Source: an uncultured Sphingopyxis sp. (GTDB taxonomy: Bacteria > Pseudomonadota > Alphaproteobacteria > Sphingomonadales > Sphingomonadaceae). Taken from it: 13,883 nt of DNA. The notes beneath the pieces are model-generated. The model saw only the letters and a program-made list of their open reading frames with translations. It was not told where the DNA came from and made no database searches. Location of the stretch: positions 1 through 13,883 of the forward strand of contig CALFXW010000073.1 in the NCBI GenBank assembly GCA_937957805.1. The letters run 5' to 3'. Of the stretch, positions 1-7,035 are shown piece after piece. A program made the position numbers and the translations under genes. Numbering within the stretch: position 1 is the stretch's first letter; each line of letters begins with the position of its first letter.

Positions 1-368
1 CGCAATTGGATGCGACGCTGGCCGATGCGCGGCGCACCGCGGCGGCGGCAGCAGCAGCAGCGGAACAGGTTGCCGCGCTTGCCCAATCGACCAATGCGCT
101 GGTGGATGGGGAGGGGCGGCCGATGATCGCCCAATTGCGCCGCACGGTTGCGGCGGCGGAACAATCCATCAACGCTCTGCAGGGCGCGATAAATGACGCG
201 CGCCCCGGTTTGCAGACTTTTTCGTCGCGCACCGTGCCAGAGGCGAATGCGCTGATCCGCGATTTGCGGCGCAGCGCGCAGACGCTTTCCAACGTCGCAG
301 ACCGGCTCGACCAACAGGGGGCGAGCGGGGTTATTTCCCCGCGCCTGCCCGATTATGAGGGGAATTGA
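1..368 (+). CDS. MCE/MlaD family ABC-transport substrate-binding protein, C-terminal part (5' end outside window)
   Basis: The reading frame is open from the left edge (codons in phase with base 3) to TGA at 366-368, giving about 121 residues of the C-terminus. The visible part is a long Ala/Leu/Gln-rich helical stretch with coiled-coil character, followed by a SSRTVPEANALIRDLRRS segment and a short Pro-rich end. That pattern fits the helical C-terminal region of MlaD/MCE proteins, periplasmic inner-membrane-anchored subunits that carry lipids between the membranes. The MCE beta-barrel domain itself would lie upstream and is not visible. The strongest support is context: the next gene, three bases after this stop, is an auxiliary lipoprotein of the type that accompanies MCE-containing ABC transporters. 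The family call therefore mixes weak sequence evidence with good synteny. Confidence 0.72.
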   Translation, partial: QLDATLADARRTAAAAAAAAEQVAALAQSTNALVDGEGRPMIAQLRRTVAAAEQSINALQGAINDARPGLQTFSSRTVPEANALIRDLRRSAQTLSNVADRLDQQGASGVISPRLPDYEGN

Positions 369-370
369 CC

Positions 371-973
371 ATGCGGCTAAAAATATTTTGCACCGCGACC
401 ATCGCCCCCATCCTCCTTACCGGGTGCGTATCGCTGGGCGGCGGCAAGCCACCCGACCAATTGCTCAACCTGACGCTGGCGGGCGATGGGGTTGCCGCAG
501 GGACGGTGCGCAGCGGACTGATCGGCAGCGCGCTCATCGTCCAAATGCCCAGCGTGCCGCAAAAATTGCGTAATGTGCGCATTCCGGTGGAAAGCGGCGG
601 CACCGCCATCGCCTATGTCCCCGAAGCGCAGTGGGTGGAACCACCCGCGCGGCTGTTCCAGCGGCTGCTCACCGAAAGCATTGCCGCATCGTCCAACCGG
701 CTGGTGTTGAATGAAAGCGAAAATATCACCGGCCCGGGGGAGGTTTTGACCGGCGAGCTCAGCAATTTCGGCATTGATGGCTATGCGCGCGAAGCGGTGG
801 TCAGCTTTGCCGCAGTGCGCTTGCAGGCCGACGGGCAACAGGTGGTGCAGCGCCGCTTTGAAGCGCGCGAGCCGATTGCCCAGATCGACGCGTTGGGGGC
901 GGCGGCGGCATTGTCGCGCGCCGCCAACCGAGTCGCGGCAGAGGTTTCGGTATGGATGGCGGAAGGACGCTAA
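371..973 (+). CDS. ABC-type transport auxiliary lipoprotein (PqiC/ABC_trans_aux-like)
   Basis: A 200-residue lipoprotein. The N-terminus MRLKIFCTATIAPILLTGC is a lipoprotein signal peptide with lipobox L16-T17-G18-C19, so the mature protein should be lipid-anchored in the periplasm. The body (SGLIGSALIVQMPSV, VPEAQWVEPPARLFQRLL, GELSNFGIDGY, FEAREPI) follows the pattern of the ABC-type transport auxiliary lipoprotein family, which partners MCE-type lipid transporters and resembles PqiC. I chose ATG 371 over TTG 365 because it has a GAGGGG ribosome site eight bases upstream (357-362) and gives a clean signal peptide. It starts two bases after the MCE gene's stop, consistent with one operon and one transport complex. 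It appears complete. Confidence 0.85.
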   Translation: MRLKIFCTATIAPILLTGCVSLGGGKPPDQLLNLTLAGDGVAAGTVRSGLIGSALIVQMPSVPQKLRNVRIPVESGGTAIAYVPEAQWVEPPARLFQRLLTESIAASSNRLVLNESENITGPGEVLTGELSNFGIDGYAREAVVSFAAVRLQADGQQVVQRRFEAREPIAQIDALGAAAALSRAANRVAAEVSVWMAEGR

Positions 974-974
974 G

Positions 975-1787
975 TTGGATTTTACGGGCAGAATAGCATG
1001 GGTGACCGGCGCATCGTCGGGGATTGGCCGGGCATTGGCACTGGCGCTGGCAGGGCGCGGGGCGCGCCTCATCCTCTCGGGCCGGCGCGAAAGCGCGCTC
1101 GACGAAGTGGCGGCGGAAATATCGGGCGGCGCGCTCGTCCTGCCCTTTGATACCACCGACCTTACCGGGCTGGCGGCGGTGGTCGAACGCGCCGCCAATT
1201 GGGCCGGGCGGATCGACATTTTGGTCAATAATGCGGGGATCAGCCAACGCAGTCTGGCGGTGGACAGCGACACGGCGGTCTATGATGCGGTGATCGGCAC
1301 CGATTTGATCGCGCCCATCCACCTGACGCAACATTGCCTGCCGCATCTGATTAAAAATGGCACCGGCCAGATTGTCGCCATATCGAGCATCGCCGGGCGC
1401 TGCGGCGTGCCGCTGCGCACCGCCTATTGCGCGGCAAAACATGGGCTTATCGGCTATATGGACGCGCTGCGTGCTGAAACCACCACCGCTTATGGCCTGC
1501 AGGTGCTCAACGTCCTGCCCGGCTCTGTCGCCACCAATGTCGCGCGCAACGCGCTGATCGCCCATGGCGCACCACAAGGGTTCAGCGACGATAATATCGA
1601 CAATGGCCTGTCGGCGGATGCCTGCGCAGCGGCGATTGTCGATGCGATGCTGGCGGGCAAGCGCGAAATCATCGTGGCAGATGGGTTCGAGGCGCAAATG
1701 GCCGCGCTGCGCCAATCGGATGGGGAGGCTTTGTTTGACCTGACTGCGCAATTGGGCGCCCGCTTTGCCACCGGCGGGCTGGTGTAA
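975..1787 (+). CDS. SDR family NAD(P)-dependent oxidoreductase, probable TTG start
   Basis: A classical short-chain dehydrogenase/reductase of 270 residues, a normal length. Visible motifs: the nucleotide-binding TGASSGIG (residues 11-18), NNAG (85-88), catalytic Ser138 in ISSIAG, and Tyr151/Lys155 in YCAAK. The SGRR at 35-38 after the second strand could favour NADP(H), but this is inference. The frame is open far upstream, overlapping the lipoprotein gene, so the start must be judged. TTG at 975 has a strong GGAAGGA site seven bases upstream (961-967) and puts the Rossmann motif where it belongs; the next in-frame ATG is too far inside the domain. It begins one base after the lipoprotein stop, so it is likely co-transcribed. 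The substrate is unknown. The usual Asn of the catalytic tetrad seems to be Asp110 (TDLIAP). Confidence 0.9.
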   Translation: MDFTGRIAWVTGASSGIGRALALALAGRGARLILSGRRESALDEVAAEISGGALVLPFDTTDLTGLAAVVERAANWAGRIDILVNNAGISQRSLAVDSDTAVYDAVIGTDLIAPIHLTQHCLPHLIKNGTGQIVAISSIAGRCGVPLRTAYCAAKHGLIGYMDALRAETTTAYGLQVLNVLPGSVATNVARNALIAHGAPQGFSDDNIDNGLSADACAAAIVDAMLAGKREIIVADGFEAQMAALRQSDGEALFDLTAQLGARFATGGLV

Positions 1788-1793
1788 ACATTA

Positions 1794-1824
1794 CCATATA
1801 GGTTTGTTTCTTTCCTACATATGG
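1794..1824. repeat. Imperfect inverted repeat between SDR and amidase genes
   Basis: CCATATAGG at 1794-1802 and CCTACATATGG at 1814-1824 are complementary apart from two extra bases in the right arm, around an 11-base T-rich spacer. It lies in the 80-base gap between two same-strand genes, so it could be a weak terminator for the upstream operon or an operator for the amidase. There is no T-run after the stem, which argues against a standard intrinsic terminator. Confidence 0.35.
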
Positions 1825-1867
1825 CCGTTTGGGTTAATCGCTTCGCTCTTTTTGCGGAGTGGCGGCG

Positions 1868-2404
1868 ATGGCGGCATGGCAGAATATCATTGGCAAGGCG
1901 ATGGATGCGGCGGGCTTTGATGCCCATGTCCGCCAACTCGGCGGCTGGAAATGGCACCCGCAATTCATCACGCTCCATAACAGCGCCATTCCATCGCTCG
2001 CCCAACGGCCAGACGGCTTTACCCGCCAGCATATCGACAATCTGGCGTCTTATTATCAGCGGCTGGGCTGGCGCGCGGGGCCGCATCTGTTCATCGATGA
2101 CCGGCAGATCTGGCTGTTCAGCCCGCTCACCCTGCCCGGCCGCCATTCGCCAAGCTGGAACCGCACCGCCATCGGCGTCGAAATGCTCGGCGATTACGCG
2201 CGGGAGGATTTTTTGACCGGGCGCGGGGCAAAGGTGCGCGCGCTGACCATATCGGCGCTCGCCAGCCTGTCGCGCCACCTCTCCCTCGCGCCCGAAACAC
2301 TGCGCCTGCACAAAGAAGACCCGGCAACCAGCCATGACTGTCCCGGCAAAAATGTCGACAAGGCGGCGATGATTGCCGACGTCCGCCGCGCCCCAAGGAT
2401 TTAG
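1868..2404 (+). CDS. N-acetylmuramoyl-L-alanine amidase (Amidase_2/PGRP fold, zinc)
   Basis: A single-domain 178-residue enzyme predicted to cut the bond between N-acetylmuramic acid and L-alanine. The zinc ligands seem to be His37 (ITLHNSA), His148 (RLHKEDP) and Cys158 (SHDCPG); a cysteine third ligand resembles T7 lysozyme and PGRPs rather than AmpD, which uses Asp. Glu105 (IGVEMLGDY) sits where AmpD has its catalytic Glu116, and His156 replaces the AmpD lysine. There is no signal peptide or membrane segment, so as annotated it would stay in the cytoplasm, suiting muropeptide recycling or a lysin-like role. ATG 1868 is preferred to GTG 1859 because GGAG (1856-1859) lies eight bases upstream. 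It converges on the protease gene, with the two stops overlapping. Confidence 0.88.
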   Translation: MAAWQNIIGKAMDAAGFDAHVRQLGGWKWHPQFITLHNSAIPSLAQRPDGFTRQHIDNLASYYQRLGWRAGPHLFIDDRQIWLFSPLTLPGRHSPSWNRTAIGVEMLGDYAREDFLTGRGAKVRALTISALASLSRHLSLAPETLRLHKEDPATSHDCPGKNVDKAAMIADVRRAPRI

Positions 2405-2943
2405 CGAATGCGCATCTTGTCGCCGACGATGCTGACCTCTGCCAGCGCGTTCATATAAGATTGGCCGAGCAGCGGCACCGACAATTGATCATCGCGCATA
2501 ACCGCGCCCGATATGTCGATCCGTTCGACACCGCCGACCGAAATCGACGCGATGCGGATGGGCGCAAAGCTTGTTTCACCATTGGCGGTCATCGCCCGAC
2601 CACTCCATGCGTCGGGTGGCGGCACGGCTATTCCCGCCGCGCGCGCCGCCGATTCGGGCAGGATCACCATCGATGCGCCAGTGTCCACCACCATGGTCAG
2701 CGGGCGACCGTTAATCAGCACGGGCGCGCGAAAATGCCCATCGACATCGCGGATCAGTTCGGTGCGGGCGTGGAGCGATGGGGCCATCGGCGCGCCGGGC
2801 GTGTCTTGTGCGCTGGTGGCGGCTGGTGCGGGCGCGTTCAGCCCGGCGCTCCCCGCATCAAACAGACGCGGCACGACGATGCCGGCGGCAAAGGTTCCGG
2901 CGGTCAGGACAAGGAGCAGTCGGCCAAACATGGCGCGCAGCAT
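2401..2943 (-). CDS. Membrane-anchored retropepsin-like aspartic protease (clan AA)
   Basis: A 180-residue protein with one N-terminal hydrophobic helix (about residues 7-25), an Ala/Pro-rich linker (30-56) and a retropepsin-like domain. The catalytic motif VDTGAS places the active Asp at 87, and the second conserved hydrophobic-Gly element is LLGQSYM (158-164). This matches the bacterial single-lobe aspartyl proteases (TIGR02281/gag-asp protease type), which act as dimers and are expected here to face the periplasm. Natural substrates are not known to me. The start is uncertain: ATG 2943 and ATG 2931 are both plausible and neither has a clear ribosome site. Its TAA stop overlaps the convergent amidase's TAG stop by four bases. 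Confidence 0.85.
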   Translation of the reverse strand: MLRAMFGRLLLVLTAGTFAAGIVVPRLFDAGSAGLNAPAPAATSAQDTPGAPMAPSLHARTELIRDVDGHFRAPVLINGRPLTMVVDTGASMVILPESAARAAGIAVPPPDAWSGRAMTANGETSFAPIRIASISVGGVERIDISGAVMRDDQLSVPLLGQSYMNALAEVSIVGDKMRIR

Positions 2944-3000
2944 AAAGCGGCATCGCTACTAAGCGGTAAAGAAGGGCGTGGGGCGGGCATGCAGGCAAGA

Positions 3001-3023
3001 CCCCACCCCTGAAGGGGATGGGG
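3001..3023. repeat. Hairpin repeat with one bulged A
   Basis: CCCCA-CCCC at 3001-3009 pairs with GGGG at 3014-3017 and TGGGG at 3019-3023 around a TGAA loop, with A3018 bulged: nine base pairs. It is the first of three strong hairpins in the 308-base gap upstream of the penicillin-binding protein gene. No + strand gene ends just before it and there is no proper T-run, so I read it as a dispersed palindromic element, not a terminator. Confidence 0.5.
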
Positions 3024-3051
3024 ATATATTTTTGTGCCTCTGGGCCTCCGT

Positions 3052-3071
3052 GCCCCTGCGAAAGCAGGGGC
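3052..3071. repeat. Perfect 8-bp hairpin with GAAA loop (REP-like)
   Basis: GCCCCTGC (3052-3059), loop GAAA (3060-3063), GCAGGGGC (3064-3071): a perfect eight-pair stem with a stable GNRA tetraloop. The same core logic (CCTGC...GCAGG) recurs 33 bases downstream with different outer bases, suggesting both belong to one short palindromic repeat family. Confidence 0.65.
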
Positions 3072-3103
3072 CTAGGACAAAACATCCCGCCCTGCCGCGC
3101 TAG

Positions 3104-3163
3104 GCTCCTGCCTTCGCAGGAGCACAGACCCCCATCGTCATTCGGGCGAAGGCCGCAATCCAG
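3104..3163. repeat. Second 8-bp REP-like hairpin plus degenerate companion repeat
   Basis: GCTCCTGC (3104-3111), loop CTTC, GCAGGAGC (3116-3123) is a perfect eight-pair hairpin related to the one at 3052-3071. Just downstream, 3136-3163 begins CGTCATTC and ends GCAATCCAG around GCGAAGGC. This resembles the widespread proteobacterial CGTCATTCCCGCGAA / GGGAATCCAG repeat with a degraded stem. Apart from these elements the 2944-3251 gap shows no coding potential; it must also hold the promoters of both flanking genes. A TATAAG at 3235-3240 could be the penicillin-binding-protein -10 box, but I see no convincing -35. Confidence 0.55.
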
Positions 3164-3251
3164 TCAGAAAAACGCCCACCAACATGGCGACCCCATTTCC
3201 CCGCCATGCAATATTCCCTTTCCCCATAAATCCCTATAAGGCCGCAACGCT

Positions 3252-5858
3252 ATGCAGGATGCGCCACAACCAACCGGGCCAAATGACGCCGCCGAAGCCT
3301 TGCCGCCGCTGCGTTTGCGCCTGTCGCGCGGGGCACAGGGACTGGGCGCGGCGCTGGTTGATGGCGTGCGCGAAGGCGTTGGGGCGGTCCGCACCCTGTT
3401 TGCAGTAAACTGGCACCGGCGCTGGTTTCGCTGGCTGAGCTATGGCGGCGCGGCGGCGCTTCTGTCGCTTTTTGCTTTGTGGTTTTTTGTCATTCGCGGG
3501 CTGCCCGACGCATCGACGCTGGTCAATTATCAGCCGCCGCTGCCGACGATTGTGCGCGATGTGGACGGCGTGCCGACGCACAGTTTTGCGCGCGAACGGC
3601 GCGTGCAGCTTGATTATAATGAATTTCCACCCTTGCTGGTGCGTTCGTTCATGGCGGCGGAGGATCGCACTTTTTTCAGCCATGGCGGGGTTGATTACCC
3701 CGGATTTTTTGGCGCGGTTTTCGATTATGTCACCAAAATCGGGTCGGGTGAACGCGCGCGCGGGGGTTCAACGATTACCCAGCAAGTCGCCAAAAACATC
3801 CTGCTGGGCGATGAATATTCGATCACCCGCAAGCTCAAGGAAATCATCGTCGCCTACCGGATAGAGGGGGCGCTGACCAAACAGCAGATCATGACGCTCT
3901 ACCTCAACGAAATACCGTTGGGACGGCAGAGCTTTGGGGTGCAGGCGGCGGCGCGCGCCTATTTCGACAAGGATGTTGGCGAACTCACCCTGCCCGAAAT
4001 GGCGTTTTTGGCGACCCTGCCCAAGGCACCCGAACGCTATGGCCGGCGCGGACAGGAACAGGCGGCAATCGCGCGGCGCAATTATGTGCTGCGGGAAATG
4101 CTGCGCAATGGCTGGATTAGCGAGGCGCAGCGCGCGGCGGCGGCGGCGGCACCGCTCGGACTGATTGACCGGCGCGCAGAGCAATTTCAGGCGGTCGGCG
4201 GCTATTATATGGAGGAAGTGCGCCGCGAGCTTATCGACCGTTTTGGCGAGAATGCGACGGATGGCCCGCACGGCGTTTATACCGGCGGGCTTTGGGTGCG
4301 CACCGCCTATAACGGCAGGTTGCAGGCAGTCGCCGAACAGTCGATGCGCGCCGCGATGTTGCGTTATCATGGCAATCGCGGCTGGTCGGGGCCGCTGGGC
4401 ACCATCCCGGTTGATGACCGCTGGCAGAGCCGCCTGCAATCCACCTTCATCGGCATTGATTATGATGCGTGGCGGGTGGCGGTCGTCCTCGAAAAAGGGG
4501 CGGGCAGCGCGCATATCGGCCTACCCAATGGGGATGAGGGGGATTTGCCCGCCGGTTATGCGGCGATGTCGGCAACCGGCGGGGGCACCGCCTTTGCCAA
4601 ATTGCGGGTCGGCGACATCATCCTCGTCAAATTGGTCGCGGGCACCACATATCAATTGCGCAGCGTGCCGGGCATTTCGGGTGGCTTTGTCGCGCAAAGC
4701 ACATCGTCCGGCCGGGTTTATGCAATGCAGGGCGGATTTGATTCGCGCCTGTCGAGTTTCAATCGCGCGACACAGGCAATGCGTCAGCCAGGTTCGACGA
4801 TTAAGCCCTTTGTTTATGCAACCGCGCTCGACCATGGGATGACACCCGCGTCAATCGTCGTCGATGGCAGTTTTTGTGTCGATCAGTCGGCCAGTCTGGG
4901 GCGCAAATGTTTCCGCAATTCGGGCGGCGGCGCGGCGGGGCCGCAAACGATCCGCTGGGGGCTGGAACAATCGCGCAATCTGATGACGGTGCGCACGGCG
5001 AGCCAGGTCGGCATGCAAAATGTCGTCGGCACATTTCGCACCATGGGGATTGGCGAATATCCCCCCTACCTCGCCTTTGCGCTTGGCGCGGGCGAAACGA
5101 CGGTGCAGCGCATGACCAATGGCTTTGGCATGTTAATCAACCATGGTCGCGAGCTGCGCCCGCACCTTATCGATTATGTTCAGGACCGTTCGGGCAAGGT
5201 GATTTTCCCCGAAAATTGGCGCTCTTGTCAGGGGTGCAACGCGCCCGATTGGAATGGCGGGGCGATGCCACGCTTTGCCCAGACCGGGCGGCAGTTGATG
5301 GACCCGATGACCGCCTATCAAACCGTCCACATGCTCGAAGGGGTGGTGTTGCGCGGCACAGCAACGATGCTGCGCGATTTGAACCGCCCCTTGATGGGCA
5401 AGACGGGGACGACAACCGGCCCGACCGATGTCTGGTTTATCGGCGGCACGCCCGATTGGGTGGCGGGCGTCTATCTGGGCTATGACCGGCCGCGCAATCT
5501 GGGCGGCGGCGCCTTTGGCGGCACCATGGCCGCGCCGATTTTCAAGGCTTATGCAACAGCAGCCGTGCGCGGCGAACCCGCGCTGCCCTTTGTCGCGCCA
5601 GAGGGGATACGCATGGTGCGCATCGAACGGCGTTCCGGCCAGCGCGTCTATGGCGCTTGGCCGACCAATGAACCAACCTCCCCCGTAATTTGGGAAGCCT
5701 TTAAGCCCGAAAGCGAACCGCGCCGCGCAATGCGCACCGACGAAGTGCCGACCCAGCCGACCACGCGCCGCGCCGCGCCGAGCGCTGCGACCAACACCCG
5801 CCCGCGCAACCGCGACGATGAATTTCTGGATCGACAAGGCGGCGGCGGCATTTATTGA
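3252..5858 (+). CDS. mrcA: Class A penicillin-binding protein 1A (bifunctional transglycosylase/transpeptidase)
   Basis: An 868-residue inner-membrane enzyme that polymerises glycan strands and crosslinks peptidoglycan in the periplasm. Order of parts: cytoplasmic N-tail (1-60), membrane helix (about 62-83), glycosyltransferase 51 domain with EDRTFFSH (137-144, catalytic Glu137), GGSTITQQ (171-178) and LYLNEIPLG (216-224), an OB-like insert (about 380-480), then the transpeptidase with STIK (515-518, nucleophile Ser515), SRN (574-576) and KTGT (717-720). The last 50 residues are Pro/Arg/Thr-rich and probably disordered. All catalytic motifs are intact and the length is typical of PBP1A. The ribosome site is weak (AAGG about ten bases upstream of ATG 3252). 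It lies 49 bases before prfB on the same strand. Confidence 0.96.
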   Translation: MQDAPQPTGPNDAAEALPPLRLRLSRGAQGLGAALVDGVREGVGAVRTLFAVNWHRRWFRWLSYGGAAALLSLFALWFFVIRGLPDASTLVNYQPPLPTIVRDVDGVPTHSFARERRVQLDYNEFPPLLVRSFMAAEDRTFFSHGGVDYPGFFGAVFDYVTKIGSGERARGGSTITQQVAKNILLGDEYSITRKLKEIIVAYRIEGALTKQQIMTLYLNEIPLGRQSFGVQAAARAYFDKDVGELTLPEMAFLATLPKAPERYGRRGQEQAAIARRNYVLREMLRNGWISEAQRAAAAAAPLGLIDRRAEQFQAVGGYYMEEVRRELIDRFGENATDGPHGVYTGGLWVRTAYNGRLQAVAEQSMRAAMLRYHGNRGWSGPLGTIPVDDRWQSRLQSTFIGIDYDAWRVAVVLEKGAGSAHIGLPNGDEGDLPAGYAAMSATGGGTAFAKLRVGDIILVKLVAGTTYQLRSVPGISGGFVAQSTSSGRVYAMQGGFDSRLSSFNRATQAMRQPGSTIKPFVYATALDHGMTPASIVVDGSFCVDQSASLGRKCFRNSGGGAAGPQTIRWGLEQSRNLMTVRTASQVGMQNVVGTFRTMGIGEYPPYLAFALGAGETTVQRMTNGFGMLINHGRELRPHLIDYVQDRSGKVIFPENWRSCQGCNAPDWNGGAMPRFAQTGRQLMDPMTAYQTVHMLEGVVLRGTATMLRDLNRPLMGKTGTTTGPTDVWFIGGTPDWVAGVYLGYDRPRNLGGGAFGGTMAAPIFKAYATAAVRGEPALPFVAPEGIRMVRIERRSGQRVYGAWPTNEPTSPVIWEAFKPESEPRRAMRTDEVPTQPTTRRAAPSAATNTRPRNRDDEFLDRQGGGGIY

Positions 5859-5893
5859 CGCTGCTTGGCCGCGCTCCCTTGGCCCTATTTTTT

Positions 5894-5899
5894 GGAGAA
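5894..5899 (+). promoter_or_regulatory. Ribosome binding site that sets the prfB start
   Basis: GGAGAA lies eight bases before ATG 5908. The prfB reading frame stays open upstream to 5818, inside the penicillin-binding protein gene. This site and the usual length of release factor 2 decide for 5908. Confidence 0.75.
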
Positions 5900-5907
5900 T
5901 ATTTTTC

Positions 5908-7035
5908 ATGCGTGCCGATGCCGAATCCCTTGTCCGTCGCATTGACGCGGCGCTGGCGCTGGTGCGTCAGGCGCTGGGCTGGGATGTCGCGCTGCGCCGT
6001 TTGGACGAACTAAATGCGCGGGTCGAAGACCCAAATTTGTGGAACGACCCCAAAGCGGCAGAGGGGGTGATGCGCGAACGCCGCCGTTTGGATGCGGCAA
6101 TCGGCACCGTGCGGGCGATCAGCGATGAAAAGGCGGGGACGGTCGAACTGATCGAACTGGCGGAGATGGAGGGGGATGGCCTGCTCGCCGATGAAGCGGT
6201 CGCCAGCCTTGCCGCGCTCGCCGACCGGGCGGACAAGGACAAGGTGTCGGCGCTGCTGTCGGGCGAAGCCGACGGCAATGACAGCTATATCGAAATCCAT
6301 GCGGGTGCGGGCGGCACCGAAAGTCAGGATTGGGCCGAAATGCTGCAACGCATGTATATGCGCTGGGCGGAATCGCGCGGTTATAAGGTAGATCTGGTCG
6401 AATATCAGTCGGGCGATACGGCGGGCATCAAATCGGCGACGATGCTGGTCAAAGGCGAAAATGCCTATGGCTATGCCAAGACCGAAAGCGGGGTGCACCG
6501 GCTGGTGCGCATTTCCCCCTATGACAGTTCGGCGCGCCGCCACACCAGCTTTTCGAGCGTCTGGGTCTATCCAGTCATTGACGATAATGTCGAAATAGAA
6601 GTGAATGAAAGCGACCTGAAAATCGACACCTATCGCGCGTCGGGTGCGGGCGGACAGCACGTCAACACCACCGATTCGGCGGTGCGCATCACCCATATGC
6701 CGACCGGCATCGTCGTTGCCAGCCAGATCGACCGGTCGCAGCATAAAAACCGCGCCACCGCGATGAATATGCTCAAGGCCCGGCTCTATGAGGCGGAGAT
6801 GCAGCGGCGCGAAGAAGCGGCATCGGGCGAATATGCCGCCAAAACCGAAATCGGTTGGGGCCACCAAATCCGTTCCTATGTCCTGCAACCCTATCAGATG
6901 GTAAAGGATTTGCGCACCGGCTTTACCTCCCCCTCGCCCGATGATGTGCTCGACGGGGAATTGGACGGCTTTATCGCCGCCGCGCTGGCGCAGCGGGTGA
7001 CCGGCGAAAAGGTCGCGGTGGAGGATGTGGACTGA
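5908..7035 (+). CDS. prfB: Peptide chain release factor 2
   Basis: A 375-residue class I release factor that reads UGA and UAA stop codons and triggers peptide release on the ribosome. GGQ, the hydrolysis motif, is at 248-250 within SGAGGQHVN. The residue before SGAGGQ is Ala, the form common outside E. coli K-12, which has Thr there. The stop-codon-reading tripeptide is SPY (203-205) in RISPYDSSARRHTSF, a conservative version of the enterobacterial SPF. The N-terminal helical domain aligns through LDELNARVEDPNLWND. There is no in-frame TGA near codon 25 and no slippery CTTTGA, so this copy lacks the autoregulatory +1 frameshift of E. coli prfB. Its TGA stop overlaps the ATG of the following methyltransferase gene. 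Confidence 0.97.
   Translation: MRADAESLVRRIDAALALVRQALGWDVALRRLDELNARVEDPNLWNDPKAAEGVMRERRRLDAAIGTVRAISDEKAGTVELIELAEMEGDGLLADEAVASLAALADRADKDKVSALLSGEADGNDSYIEIHAGAGGTESQDWAEMLQRMYMRWAESRGYKVDLVEYQSGDTAGIKSATMLVKGENAYGYAKTESGVHRLVRISPYDSSARRHTSFSSVWVYPVIDDNVEIEVNESDLKIDTYRASGAGGQHVNTTDSAVRITHMPTGIVVASQIDRSQHKNRATAMNMLKARLYEAEMQRREEAASGEYAAKTEIGWGHQIRSYVLQPYQMVKDLRTGFTSPSPDDVLDGELDGFIAAALAQRVTGEKVAVEDVD

Noticed and set aside
377..1751. Long minus-strand open frames opposite the lipoprotein and SDR genes (377-1273, 801-1751).
   Set aside because: They lie fully antisense to genes with clear motifs and carry no recognisable domain.
1868..2404. Amidase as a prophage endolysin marking a phage remnant.
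   Set aside because: No holin, tail, integrase or other phage gene is nearby and the composition matches the neighbours.
5867..5893. GGCC...GGCC followed by a run of six T between the PBP1A and prfB genes, looking like a terminator.
   Set aside because: The stem is only four pairs with a ten-base loop, and the T-run runs directly into the prfB ribosome site.
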